From assembly GCF_051014685.1 (NCBI RefSeq), contig NC_135058.1, forward strand, positions 14,262,811 to 14,326,810: a stretch of DNA of 64,000 nt, read 5' to 3'. Below, piece after piece: positions 25,281-38,870 of this stretch. Below the pieces are notes generated by a model, which was given only the letters and a program-made list of their open reading frames with translations, ran no database searches and was not told the DNA's origin. The position numbers and the translations under genes are program-made. Each line of letters starts with the position of its first letter. Positions within the stretch are counted from its first letter, which is position 1. The DNA comes from Ptiloglossa arizonensis. Its lineage: Eukaryota > Arthropoda > Insecta > Hymenoptera > Colletidae.

Positions 25281-27639
25281 GTCCACCCCACCCGGCACCC
25301 GTGTGCGCGAAATCCTTTCAACGCGCGTTTCCTCGTTACCTGGCGAGATTAATATTCAAAGAGGAACCCGCGGAATGAGATTCTCGACGTGCACAGGGGG
25401 TTAACGCTTGTAAACTACGTAGGTCATCGAACGGGCGAGTGCCCGGAGATCCTCGCACCTTTAAAATCGCGATAACGTCGTCCTTTCCTCTTCCAACGGG
25501 GCGACGCCTTGAATATTCAGCGGTGTCGCGCCTATTATTAGCAAGCGCGCCCTTAAGGGCACCACCACCACCACTACCACCAGCATCGCCATCGCCATCA
25601 CCACCCCGCCCCGTTCTTAAAAGAGGGGGCGAGCTCGGTGTGTTCGCGGGTTACGGTACAAGGTGGTAATCGGGCGATTAAAATTATAATCTCGGCGTAA
25701 TCACGCCGTTGTGTTACGGGACGGGCAGCCGGGGTCGCTTCTAATTAATATTAAAAGAGCGAAATTAATAATTAGCGGGTACTGGCGCGTTAAAGGCACT
25801 CGGCTACGGAGCACGTCACGCCGGTTCCCTCGTTCTTTTACGCTCGAAAACGCGAACGGCCACCGCTCCCGACACGATAATTACGCTTCCTTGTGACGTG
25901 TACGGCCAGGTTGTCGCGCGAGCGGGATTAATTGCAATTCTTCGGTCGTTTCGAGGGGCAGGGGGAGGGTTTACGGTCGCAGAGACCGGGCCACGGTGTT
26001 CGAGGAGGAACGATCGGGGCCGGGAACGAGCGATTAAAATTTTAATCGAAGCTTTATCGCCTCGTGGAGAACCGTTTCGGCGATAGGGCACGGTGAATTG
26101 TTCCGTGGATGTTAGAACAATGGCAGTGAGCGAAATTGTAACTCCTTTGTTACTTCTTTGCGCGAATCCTTTTCATCGGTGCTTCGGTTCGATCGAATAC
26201 GCGGAACCGTGACGAGAATAGCGCGATAGGTTTTCCTGGATAATACTTTATGGATACGGAGCGAAGGAACTGGTTCCTCTATGTCAAACTCGAAGAAGCA
26301 AGATTCACGTCTATATTTAACGATATCTGTAGCGTACTCTGCAGGCAGTAGAGACACCTTGTCTGACCTTTGTCTAACTTGAATTACAAAGATTTACCTG
26401 GGAGGGTTACATCCAGGAGATGCAGTAACATTCTTACCAGACCTTTGCCTAACCTTTGCCTAATCCTAGCCCAACTTGTGCTAGAGAGATTCAGCCACGA
26501 GGTTTTCATCCAAATGTGTGAGGTATACGTGTCTCGAATTAAAGATCCATCTGTGAAGCTAGCACCCATGTGCATAAGATTCCAAGTCTGGTCCAGGTCC
26601 ATCGAGTCCTGGTACACTTAAGATCTACCATCTAAACGACGCGATATTTAATTGATCGTTGGTTGGCGACTGGTTATGTCAGTTACTTTGCTCGAGAATT
26701 ACGATGTCCTCTCTCTCGATTTTTTTCACGAGTCGTTTAAGTGAAAAAACGAACCGTATAGTTCAAGAAGTTTAATAAGATCCCCAGAGACAGTGGCTTA
26801 AGAATGAAGGAGTGTCCAGACTTTCTTAGGCCTGTAGTCGCTTAATATTGTTTAAAAGACTTACGAAAGGATGACATCGATATCGAACTGGTATCTTATT
26901 TAACCTGACGATGTGTGGAAGCTTTCGATAGGACCGGTCGACCCAGTCTTTAGAGCAGTTCACGTTACACCGTTTAATGGTCTTGGTAGACACGAAAGGC
27001 GAAGTACTTCAAGTGTCCTGTCGAACGACGAGGTACTCGGTAACGTGGCAACAAGTGGGACAGCAGCGAAGATACATTGTAAGCAATTGTGAACATTCAG
27101 ACAGAGCTACACAGTGTCTAGTGACCGACCACTCTGTCTCTTCAGTGACTTTCTCATCCATATCCACTTCGTACACAGGACTAAGTAAGAGCATTCGCAC
27201 GAGCCACCAGTGGCTCGTAAAATACCTCGAGTAGAAGATGGGTTTTCGAAAAGCATCGAAGACCAGTCTTCCACTCGAAAACCGATGCAATTTGTTGTTA
27301 ATCGTGAAATGAAAACAGGAGAAGGAATATATTGTTGTAATATCATCGTTACCAAGAACTTCTAAATAGACAATTCTTGCACACTAAAATATTGCTAGCC
27401 CTTTCCCACCTCTGATGCAACCCAGATCTTCGTTCGATGTACAGAACATTTTCAATAATTCATTCGATATTTAAGAGAAGTTCGTGTAACTAACTCTCAG
27501 TCGGAAATGAATTATAAACAGAATTTACAATGTCTAAGGTTCTACACGGCAGTAGAACTGCAATGATAAAACCCAAGCTTACGTTAATCCTTGAAACTTA
27601 CATTCAGTACGATAAAATTCTTAATTCCATAATACAAAA

Positions 27640-28005
27640 CTTCTTTAATGTACCTCCAGCTATACGACTGCATTTCTATTTTTATTCTTTGACAATTGTA
27701 TACACAAAATTATTTACCACACAAGTTGACTCCTAGATTAACAATTTTCAACTTTACTCCTCATCCAGAACACTCCATACACATATTCATACTCTTAGAA
27801 TTCTACACTTGCCAGAGGATACTTCTTTAATGTACTACCAGCTATACGATGCATTTCTGTTTTTATTCTTTGACAATTACATACACAAAATTATTTACTA
27901 CACAAGTTGACTCCTAGATCAACAATTTTCAACTTTACTTCTCATCCAGAACACTCCATACACATATTTCTACTCTTAGAATTCTTCGTGCAACTACACT
28001 CGCTG
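27640..28005 (+). repeat. Tandem duplication, ~182 bp unit, two copies
   Basis: CTTCTTTAATGTAC starts at 27640 and 27822. Both units then contain CAGCTATACGA, TTTTATTCTTTGACAATT, ACAAGTTGACTCCTAGAT and CATCCAGAACACTCCATACA in the same order. The copies differ by scattered substitutions only. Confidence 0.92.
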
Positions 28006-28604
28006 GAGGATCTCGGCTGTAAACTTCTCATCGACCCCACGCTTCTCGATAAATTTCATTTAAAGAACAACGTTCGCCTGCAACGGTCAGCGTCCTCTCA
28101 CCTTTCTTTCAGCAAACGGACGGACTTTGTTATACCCGACACGCGACGGTCATAATTTCTTTTTTCGTTCCTGGAAGTACGATTCAATTTCAACCGGTGA
28201 CCTACCGCGTCGTGTTACGGATCCTTCTGTCACTTTGTCTTTCTTTCGAGAACGTTTCGCGCGCTCTAGACCCGGGTGTCGGATTTTTATTAGAATTCTT
28301 TCTACGCATCTCGTCTTTCTACATGCACGCCTCGCAATGGCTCGCGTTTTCTACACGATCTCGCACAACGTTCGCATTTTCCCCGAGATCAGATGAACCG
28401 TGTCCGTAACAAACGTCCTCGTTTTTCGCTTTTTAACCCCATTCCCCAAAACTCTCACCCCTGCGCGCGTTGACGATTGCGTCCAGGCTGAATCGATTCG
28501 GCGAAATTTTCAAAAAAGTTTTATTACGAGTTTGCTTCGTCTCACCCACTTGTTACTTCGCTGAAGAATCTAGTGGAACGTGAGTTGCAACCTACCGTAA
28601 ATAA

Positions 28605-28801
28605 TAGGTTACTTGATAAGTTTTGTCGTTCGATAAGAAACAGAGCTATTAGATTCATTGTTTTACTTTTCTACTACTGTGTGATGAACATATGTGAATT
28701 TTCATGTAAATCTGTCGACTCGTTTGTACATTTACAGTTGTTCAAAGTGTCATAGTATTTTTTTACAATGGAAAAAACGGTAAAATTTATCGAACAACCT
28801 A
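28605..28801. mobile_element. Second MITE type (~197 bp) with related inverted ends
   Basis: The left end TAGGTTACTTGATAAGTTTT and the complement of the right end (TAGGTTGTTCGATAAATTTT) agree at 16 of 20 positions, and the match continues to about 26 bp. The AGGTTGTTCG core resembles the ends of the five-copy MITE family, but the interior lacks its GAAACACGATTTTTT hallmark. An ORF crosses it but shows no transposase motif. Probably a separate mariner-type family. Confidence 0.6.
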
Positions 28802-31800
28802 GTAGAATACTTACCAGGGAATAACCAAGGATCGAGCTGGTATCTTTTCTGCAATTTTTGCAAAGTAAGGCGAGACAATTATACTTTAAATAGTTTGCCA
28901 AGCGTACGGGATTAGTAGACGGTCGATTGTACCTTGTGGCTCATGCGGGCACTAAATTTCCGTTAGCATGTTCGAGAAGTGTAGTAGTGCAGAAGTGAGT
29001 GTACAGAGAAAGATGGTCTGTACAAGTACTACGAGGAGATGAGATGTTAGCACACTACCTACGAGCTGAAACGATACAGAGAGTAGGAGAATCATCCTCT
29101 AGTTTCACCGAATCCTCTCCAAGAAATTCTACTTTTAAGTTCTTAGCGGTCATAACACATAGTAGTGGGACCTCCATATCCGTGGGTAATGAGATGAATA
29201 TATTTCGCGAACATACAAAACCACGGATATATGATCTTCTTGCATTAGCAAAATGTAATTCTATTCGAATGTAATTGTACGTATTTTTAACACGAAGCCG
29301 GGCAAAACAATAGCATCTAAAATGATTTTTGAAAATGAAAATTAAAAGTCTTTTTTTATGTAGGATGTTTACTCAGTATTGTAACTCGAAATTATATCTG
29401 CATTCTTAAAAATGAAGTATTTTCTACTTTAGTATTTTTTCCTATTAATTGTAATACTACAACTTGGTATAGATGAATATAAATTATAACATTGAATACA
29501 GTGTTGGAGCAATACCAGGATACAGCGATAAATTTGTTATATTAAATACGTGTACACATGTAATAATGACTTCGAAAAAGGAAGGACAAACGATCCATAG
29601 GGGAACACGGACCATGGTAAAAAGAAGTAGGTCTACGCCAATGTCACTCGTTATCGTTCTGTCTCGCTCCATCGCGAACTATTTCGTTTGCCTTCTTCGT
29701 TATCCGATGGACTTCTAGATACGAATCGAGTCGGTCAATAACGACAATATGTGTGGATAGGGGCGTCCCTGTAACACTACCAGCGAACGATTCTCTTTGT
29801 CCTTGTTCCGTTTTAGCTCGTGAGCGGTGTGCTAATATCTCGTCTCTCTACAGTACAGTGGGAGGGTAACTAATCAAATTTAATATCGAAAATTCTAGCC
29901 TCGACGGGACAACGTCTTTGATACGTTGAATATAAACTTGTACATGGAAGATGTATCGACAGATAGAGAAGAAACTCGTAATATTGTAGGGAGAACGATC
30001 GAGCTGGAAGAAATTACGAGTATTGGTCAGACGTCTTATTCCCCTTGATCCGAGAGAACCTGTTTCTCTCCCTACAATATTCATGCTTATATATACATAT
30101 ATTTTGACGATCGAATTTTTATAGGAATGATCGAAGTAGATAAAAATTATTTTTGCCAACTTTGGCAAAGTGGTTTGAAATTTAATCTATTTACTCTTTT
30201 ACTCCTTTACCATTGAGAGTCATTTGTTCTTTCTGGCTTTGCTTTGTCACGGTTCTGCACTTCTCTATTCTTAGAGACGTCGTATACACTATTTATTTAC
30301 TTCTAATACGCAAAATTAATTCAAAGTCTATCACCGATAAGTTACTAGTAATCCTTGCGTTACAAAAAAAAAAAACAAGATAGAAACATTAGTATTTATA
30401 ACGTACAGAACCGTGACAACACAAGGCTAGAATATTAGAACGAGTAAATGGCTCTCAGTAAAGGAAGAAAACTGTAAAAAATTAAATTTCAACGTTTAAT
30501 TTTCACCTACATCGATCTTCCCTGGAAAACTGCGCTCGTGAGAATCTTATCGATGCAAAACACCCATAAACCTATATCGAAGAACGTTATATTCCAACAT
30601 GTACGTGTGTCAAAATACCGAAGACATCCGGATAACGCGTATCTGGCCCGAGATACCGGGAGATCCACGACGAAATCACGAAGGTGAAATAACACGGTTA
30701 CGTGTATCGGTCGAGAGGAACCTTTCGAAGAGAATGTTTCGCTCCTAAACTGAAACGCACCGTTGGTCCGCTCCTCGCGCCGTATCTCTTATCCGCGGTA
30801 GGAGGAACCCCGGGCACGTAGCGATACCATAAAAATGTGTAGCCGGGCAGTGATTCGTCTTCCGGGAAACGACCTTGAAATCATCTACCTCTCCTACGTC
30901 CGGAACGGAACGTTAAACCGGGGTATTTCGCGTGGAATTCTCATGCAGGGCTCGCGTTTCCACGCTCGGGCGCGTTAAGAGAGCGATTCGAATCGCGTTC
31001 TCGTCTTTGGACGGCGATCCCGTACCGCTCGCGAGTTGGTATTCCGTGATCGTGGTGCCCACTCGAGGGTCAGACGAAGCGCGAGATCGCAAGAAGAGCC
31101 TGGAACAGACGAGTCTTAACGAAGTGGGCGTCCTCCTCTCGCCTCGGCTCGCAGAAAAGAACGTTTGATGTCTGACCACGGTTCAGAGCCTATACGCTTG
31201 TTATCGAGCGTTTCGAGTAACGACGCGTTCGTTACATCATAATTGGATCACACGCTCGGCCCTATCCCCGGGCAGCATGGCCGGCTACGAGCCGGTCCAA
31301 TCTTCCACTCAGACAACACTCGACTCAATATGTGACAGCAACGCCACCAGCAATTACCTTTTTAACTTCCAATATATCAGACAGCCGGTCAATTCGCTTA
31401 ATCGGTGTAGGTGTTGCGCAGCGAGGACGAGCCGAGCCGAGCCGAGTGTGCACGTTTCGAGAGACGGGAGGAAACGCGGATGCGAGCCACCTGAAACGTC
31501 GAACGTGCCTCGAATTAGAATAGCGCGACGCCCCTAGCGAAACGATGACTGGAGTGGGGGCAGATGGGGCCAGTGGTGGGGGAACGTTCGCGCGAAGACC
31601 TTGTAGCGAGGGTAGGAATTTTATCGGCGTTACCTCCCTACCCCGAGGGATTTCTTGACTACGGGAATTGTTTGAACTCTGGTGTTTCATTCGAGACTTC
31701 CACGCGACGACGAGACCCTCCGAGTGCACTTTGCCGCGCGAATTCTGTTATTGTACATCCAGGTTGGATTTTGTGACAGCGATTCGGACGAATCGTGCAC

Positions 31801-33069
31801 TTTGTGTTCGTGCATTCGTTTCTTTCTTTGCTCGGATGTTGTAGAATCTTGCAACGTGGATGTCGCTGATGTTGTTTTCTTTTAGGTGAAATAGAATTTT
31901 ATTGGGAGGATTATGATTTGAAATTGTTATTGGGTTAGAGTGATGTGGGTTTGTTGCGTAGATTCGAGAGAGGAAAATTATGGTATGGAATCTAGTGCTG
32001 GTATTTGTTTTTTGATCGAATGAAATATTATTGGGAGAATAACGATTTGAGTCAAGAGGGGTGAAATTATTATTGGATGATAGTAATGTGTGTTTATTGT
32101 GTCAAGATTGTGTAAATTTGAAAGGAAAGAAGAGAAAATTAAATATACTATTTTATTAGTCACGAGTAGTCAATTTCTATCGTTACTCTCGTAACAAATA
32201 CTTTCGTATTGTACAATTTTTTGCGATAATTTTACTTCGTAGCCACATTTATTTCTGTTATTATCGGCATCATTATCATCACCCCTGTTTACAAGAACCA
32301 AATATTTGACGCTCTTGATCAGCGTGTTGATTAAACTACAGTTCCAATGCAGATTTCTGTACGCTTCTATATACATTTGTAAATAACAAATAGCATAAAT
32401 GAACTTGTATTATTTGCAAATAACTATAATTAATTCACTCTCGTAAAATCGATACCAACGTGGACCAGAAAATCCAGTTATTTCAGTTTTCGACAGGAAT
32501 ATACTAGTTCTGGTTTATCCGTGAATACTTCAATATTTCGAATCATGATATATTCATCGGAATACCTAAGTTCCTGAACTGGGGCACAACAAAAAAAATA
32601 CAGGTCTCAGCGCTGAAAACGTTTGAACATTTACAAACAATTGTACTCTGAATATTCCAAAAATCGTAATACTTGGTATGACGATATCAGTATCGTTTCT
32701 CGTGAGTGACATCTACTCTGTGTAACTTCAGAAAATTCTGTTCTACTCACATAAACGAGTACGATAATCGAAAAGGGTTTCAGTAATTACTCTATCATAT
32801 GTCCGTATATAATTCTCGTTGCAAGATACACTCATTTCACGAAACAGCGCAAAATAATGCCAGAAACGCAACGTTGGCCCAAAAGAGGGTGCACATGCAC
32901 CGTGACCGTGAACCCATCGAACGTACCAACGGAATAACCTAATCCATCGTATCGATTAGGAAATATAACCCAATTTCAGCTAACTGATTTACTCGCGCAA
33001 ACGGATTAACCCGGCTTGAGAAGGGGCCGCAACGTTAACGCACCGAATTGCTGCTTACTCCGTTCTTCC

Positions 33070-33180
33070 ACTCTGCTTCTCTGCTTTTCTCTCCCCCTCT
33101 CTCTCTCTCTCCCTCTCCTTCTCCTACCGCCCCTCTCTTTCTTTCTCCACCCCCTCTTTCTCTTGCTTTCGCCTCTCCCG
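33070..33180. repeat. CT-rich pyrimidine tract
   Basis: About 110 bp of almost pure C/T on the + strand (CTCTCTCT, CCCTCT, TTTCTCC). It creates Leu/Ser/Pro-rich and Arg/Glu/Gly-rich ORFs on the two strands, neither a gene. Confidence 0.9.
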
Positions 33181-33509
33181 CCGTTCATCTTGTTTTCAGC
33201 TACTCCCCTCGGTTCATTTGTCCGTTACGTGCAATCAGGAATCCGGTTGTACGGAGTGAAACACGGTGTACAGCTGTCTGAAGGTTCTTAACCTAAGCTG
33301 TATTTATTTGTCTCCGTTGGAGAAAATTCGCCGCGTCCCCCGCGTTCGCAATCTCATTAAAGCTTTATCCGCGACGCCGGGAGTTGATTAGTGCTGCGCG
33401 TAAAGGAATTGCGTTTCCGACGACAATTAAACGTTCGAGAAATCGTGCCGCGATGGGGGCGCCTCGATCGACCTAGACGACGCGTTCTCCAAGACAATGG
33501 AATTAAGAA

Positions 33510-34220
33510 AAAGCGAAAACCTAGATCTTTCCAGGATTTACTCGAAAATACTGTCCGACCCCTTCTTGAATTGAAATAACATAATATAAAATAACATAAT
33601 TTGAACCGTTTGCGCTCGAAGCATTTTTCTACACTGGAAACATAACCTCAAAGTAATCTTTTAGCTCGAAAGTAAGAATAAATCGTAGAATAAACTTGGA
33701 TCTTATCTTGTCGAGATATTTTATATATTTTAGAAAGCACTTTCTTTTGTCTCGAGTCATGAAAAAAATTTTCCTTAAAAATTAGAAAAATTAGAGTATG
33801 CCAGAACATCAGTTGATGACTCTCAGTCGCCTCTCAAGTGCAAAGGGTTAATTGTACTTTCGTTGAAACGGAGCAATTGAACCCAAGATGCCAAAAGATA
33901 GATCTTTCCAGAGATTGTGTGAAGATTAAAATAGTATCGGGTCCTTCTTGGGTTAAATAACACGGTTTAATTATACTTTCGTTGAAACGGGGCAGTTGAA
34001 CGTAAGATGCGAAAAGGTAGGATTTATGTGAAAATTAAAATAGTGTTGAGCCCTTTTTGGGGTAAAATAACCGCGAATTAATTTTGTCGTCCTTTCGTTA
34101 GATCGAAGCAATAATGTTTACAGGTGAAGTAGCAATAACAATAACATTGAGCCCTTCTTAGGTTAAAACAACACGATTGGGTTGTGCTTCCATTGAAACG
34201 AAGCAATAACGTTTGGAGGT
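33510..34220 (+). repeat. Degenerate tandem repeat, ~100-120 bp unit, 4-5 copies
   Basis: TTAATT(G/A)TACTTTCGTTGAA occurs at 33848 and 33967. Diverged versions (TTTCGTTAGATCGAAGCAAT, CTTCCATTGAAACGAAGCAA) lie at about 34094 and 34186. Between them recurs a GA(G/C)CC(C/T)TT(C/T)TT(A/G)GGTTAAA(A/-)TAAC-like segment. An isolated older unit lies at 33515-33590 (AGATCTTTCCAGGATT, CCCTTCTTGAATTGAAATAA). Confidence 0.8.
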
Positions 34221-35154
34221 TAACTGATCTACGAGCAGTATGATTATATTCATTCGGCCCTTGTAACAGTAATCGTTTCAAGCATGTGCTTTACGTTGTG
34301 AGTTCTCCTCAAAGGATAATATTTGATTATTCCACGATACAAATTAGGAACGTGCAATATCAATTTCCTAGAATTAATATTCCTTTTCCATATAGATAGA
34401 AGTTATTTTCCCGCGCAAGAATATTCTAGTACAATAGCGCAAATAGAAAATTCAGGAGAGAGGGGAAGATTACTTTCCTATATGAAAAAGTTCGCATTTA
34501 TAAATACGAATGTAAAAAAATATTGCCACGCTCTATATTTAACATTTTTAGCTACGCTGCTATCGACAAATTTAAAACCTTAATAAATCATAGATATATA
34601 TCAGAAACCTAGCTCGATGGTAGCGCCATCTCCGAGCGCACCTAACCTATAAATTTCCAGACAATTCGTTTACGAAAGACAAGCGACCACGCGGATGGAA
34701 CATCGCGCGCAGGCTTCGATAGTTGCATCGGGGTTTATCGAATCGTGTTTTACGATAAATTGCACGTGAACACCGAGGAACGGACAACGAGGTCTCAAAC
34801 GAGACGGCTCAGGCATCGACTAAGATGTCACTGGCCGTCGTCCAATTTTTAAGACCCCCATTATTTCGCCATTAAAGTTCTTTCGCTGGGACGTTTTTTT
34901 GCCCGAGCGAACGGGGTCCGCCGATACTTTTAGTAAATTAATTTTCTGCCGCCGTCTGTTCTCAACTTAATGATCCCAAAGAAAAAGCAATATTTATCGC
35001 GCCGGTATTCCTTTCCTCGTTTCTTTTCTCGCTCGGTCGGCTAAGCAACGACGCCCGGGACTTCTGCCAGCGATATTTTCTTTTTTCCCCCGAGCCCCCT
35101 CCTCTTCCAGCCCCCTTTTATCCCTTCTCTCTCTCTCTCTGTCTCTCTTCATCG

Positions 35155-35188
35155 TCGTTCGTTCGTTCGTTCATTTTTTTTTTTTTTT
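35155..35188. repeat. (GTTC)n repeat followed by poly-T
   Basis: About five GTTC units and then a T-run of about 14 bases. Confidence 0.9.
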
Positions 35189-35705
35189 CGTCTCTTTGCG
35201 TCGTGTCTGATTGCTTCCTGCCCGAGGAAATATGAGCGGACGTTTATAGGATCGCGAAGCGCCGAGAGCCGAGCGCGATTATTTATGGTATTTGTCGAGC
35301 GTTGTTAAATAACTTATACGTTACGCGAGCAAGGTGAGACATCTTAATGATCCTCCTCGCTAGACAAACGTCGAGAATCGTCCGGTCTGCAAAAATCGAC
35401 GGAGACGTATTTTTTTTTTTCCTTCCTTTTCTTTTTTTTGCCTCAAATGAAATATTCTCGACTTCGCGATCGCGACGCACGAAATTCTTTGGTGAGACCG
35501 GCTCATAAATATTCGCTATTATCTTTCCGCGGGGATTCGAGAACGTAAACGTTTTGAGAGCTTGTTTTACAGGGAATGGATGTTCTACGTGGATTCCATT
35601 GAAATTCTCTCCCTTGTTCTTGATTTGAATACAAAATATTCCGCGAAATTATTATTATTATCATTGTAACGGTAATGTAAACATTTATGGGAAAGAATTA
35701 ATGTA

Positions 35706-35844
35706 TTGGGTTGTTCGGAAAGTCATTTCGTTTTTTTCTTTTTTTCGGTGAAAATGAAACACGATTTTTTTGGAGTGTGCAAATATTTTATTAAATTATG
35801 TATTCTACATTTTGGAAAACGAAATGACTTTTCGAATAACCTAA
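35706..35844 (+). mobile_element. Mariner-like MITE, copy 4 (139 bp)
   Basis: The ends are TTGGGTTGTTCGGAAAGTCA and TGACTTTTCGAATAACCTAA, with TA on both sides (35704-35705 and 35845-35846). The interior has GAAACACGATTTTTTTGGAG and TTTTATTAAATTATGTATTC, as in copy 1. Confidence 0.86.
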
Positions 35845-37499
35845 TAAATAGGTAGTACATAAGGAAGTATATTAAAATAAATAGTAATATATAAGGATGT
35901 GTACGTATACTGGAGTAATTCTAACACGAAGACCGTTTTTTGATCCTAACCTCAAATATTGCACGGACCTTGATTCCAAGGAAAGCGAAAACTAGTTCGA
36001 ATAATTGTAGAATCGTGTTGGAATATATTGTAAGAATTCTGGTTTTACTAGCATGGAGTCTTGAATGTAAAATAATAAATCTCCACGATAACGACATAAT
36101 ATTTTTGGTTTCTATGTATTTAATCAAACGCCATGCATGGGAGCAGCATTCTAGAAATGTTTGTAAGTTATGGTGTAGACAGGGAGATGTAAAAATTCTT
36201 TCTCGACAGTCGCGTTTCGGTAGTGTATATTGTCGTGAACCAGACCGATAAATTGTCCCCTCTTTTTAAAAAATATAACAGAGCACTATTTTTCCAACCT
36301 AACTCAAAATTATGAAATACTAGATACGTGTGCCAGAAAACTAATATTAAGTTTGTACTACGAACTAATACTGAGTGTGTATTATGAGCTAATATTAAAT
36401 TCCAAGTATTAAATCGAGACCACGTATGAATCAAACGTGAATGAAATTTAAATAGAACAAACTAAAACCACAAACCGTTAACGAACCTTGGAAGTCAAAC
36501 TCGAGTAATAAAACGCAGCCTCGATTAATACGTCTGATTGATCAAATGACACAAACGCTATCGGAAAGTCCCCAACAGTATCGTCTTAAGATACAGAATT
36601 TAAGACAGTGGATTTTCACTTCGATATATGTTTGTTAACAATAACGACAAAATTAAAAAATTGCTTTCTGAAACACGCGTATACTGTTACATTCTAAAAC
36701 TATTATATTATTGTACAGACAATAGTAGATATGGTCAAAAATTGTGGTAACGAATAATGCTAATGTATTAATATATAAATAATTCATGGAGTAACAGTTA
36801 CGTTACAACATCATCGTTACGAACTCAGACCCTAAGTAGCTAACACGTCCAATTAATTAATCGATGTTGGCACCTTGTACGCTAAAAACTAATATAAACG
36901 GACTAAAACATTGAGGAAACGAACGCTCCGAATTAACGAAGCCTCGGTCCAAGTGGAACTCGAATCGAGGGAATCTAGCGGGGCCCGTGCACTCGAATCG
37001 CCCCTATTTGTCACGTCCCTAATTTTCTCCCCCGATGGATCAGGGAAAGAAAACTACACTCGGGCCACCAAAATTTACAAAACAACTTGTTCCCCTCAAC
37101 GAGGCCACGTCGTATCGGCGTAGCCACGATTAAAAAGGCAGCCTCTCCGGCCCAATTTGCGCAAAGCCGTTTCCAGGCCGCGTAATTCCTCCACCGGTCC
37201 GACACCTGCCCCGCAGTCTACCAGAATCTTAAGCGGAAAATTCAATATTGGCGCGCGGGTATTGTCGAGCGTTCCCGCGCCGGTTTCCTCTTAGCCTAGC
37301 CGCTTTAGCCAGCTCTCATCCGACCTGCCAGTGGCAATCGTCGTCGCGTTATTCTTCCGTTGGGATTTCGAAAGCGAGTCGCGCGTAATGCCATTCGCGA
37401 ATCCTCGCTATTATCAGCTTGATCTACCTAGTCCTGCTACAAGTTCCATTACAAGTACCGTGCAGAGATTCTAAGTTAACAACGAGTCAGATTAGACGT

Positions 37500-37975
37500 C
37501 GTACCTCCGTTTACACGCATTAGCGTTATTGACTGCGGAAATCGTGCGACGAGTCTTGAAGAATAGGTATTGAATCGAAGCGGTAGCAAGTGACGAGTGG
37601 AACCCATTGGCGTAGGCATGTACCCGGGAATATGATTAGTCGTCGTCTGCACTTTAACGCATTTTTGTCATTGGTTATGTAAATCATACATACAGGTCTA
37701 TTGCGTAACAAGTCTTGAAGCATAGGTGTTGAAGCAAAGCGACGAAGCGGTAGCAAGTGACGAGTGGAACCCATTGGCGTAGATATATACCCAGAATATG
37801 ATTAGTCGTTATCTGCACTTTGACGCATTGTTGTCACTGGTTATGTAAATCACACATATAGGTCAATTGCGTAACAAGTCTTGAAGTATAAATGTTGAAG
37901 CAAAGCGTCGGAGGTCTAACAAGTAACGAATTGAAACGCATTGGCGTAGACATCTACTCGGAATATTAACTACCA
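37500..37975 (+). repeat. Tandem array, ~160-166 bp unit, 3 copies
   Basis: AGTCTTGAAG(A/C/T)ATA occurs at 37552, 37711 and 37877. Each is followed by GGTAGCAAGTGACGAGTGGA or a variant, then CCCATTGGCGTAG and a TATGATTAGTCGT(C/T)(G/A)TCTGC segment. The third copy is the most diverged and truncated. Confidence 0.9.
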
Positions 37976-38539
37976 ACGGGACGAAAAAATTCCCGGGTAA
38001 CAATTATTGTCAAGAACAAGTATTACATATTTTCAAGTAAAATTTTCTTGTTCTCTCACCTTACGTATCTAATCTACTCCCATCGAATTTGTGACAAATA
38101 ATCATGAATCGTAAAATGACGTCTCAGGTTGAAGGAGCAAAGTTTTACGCGAATAAGTTTTCAGTTAGCTGCAGATTTAGAAATCAACTTGCCGAACTTC
38201 AAAGCGACGTCACCGATGTGGCAACTATTACACGCAGACTAAAACATTTTCTGCTTCTTATTGCATAATCGCAAGAGTACTATCAGTAAATCTGTGACTC
38301 CCGACAGTTCTCGTTCACTGTCTCTTACGAATAGTCCGTTCGAGCTCCACCTCTTCCGCGCGGAAATTCACGACCGACCCCGAATTCAAGGCAGCCAAAG
38401 TATTCTTCCCCTCGAAACCAAAGATTGCTCTAAGAACACCGACACTTCGCAAGCCACTCGAGAGAAGCATAAGGTTTCTCTTTACGATTGATCGAAGGTC
38501 TCGATGAGTCCAGATCCTCCATTTTGGAGTACACGGGAG

Positions 38540-38870
38540 TTAAAGGGTCCTTTTAGATACAATCTACCCGAGCGTCGCGCTGAATCCATGTTTCGACATC
38601 ACGGAGCACCCCCCTTTTCTCGCGTCCCGGGGTGCGAGGGCCCGGGAACGCTCTCGATACACAGGGGACGAAGATAAATATCGCTCGCGATGAAAATAAA
38701 ATCCTTGACGTAGGTCCGACGGGGCGAGGCTTTAACCTGTCACCCGCGGCGGCCCCCGAAAGCGCGTCGACTCGTTCGATACACGCGCGACCGCCTCCTG
38801 GGGGTTAATGGGAGCGATTTTTACGCGCTGTCTCGTCGTCACCGCTGAACGTGCTAGCGCCTAGCTCTTT
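38540..38870. other. GC-rich CpG-dense segment ~0.8 kb upstream of exon A
   Basis: The words CGCGTCCCGGGGTGCGAGGG, CACCCGCGGCGGCCCCCG and CGACTCG mark a GC-rich patch, followed by a T/C-rich tract (38868-38905). No long ORF and no clear promoter motif. It could be an intronic enhancer or internal promoter giving a short isoform; nothing shows which. Confidence 0.3.
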
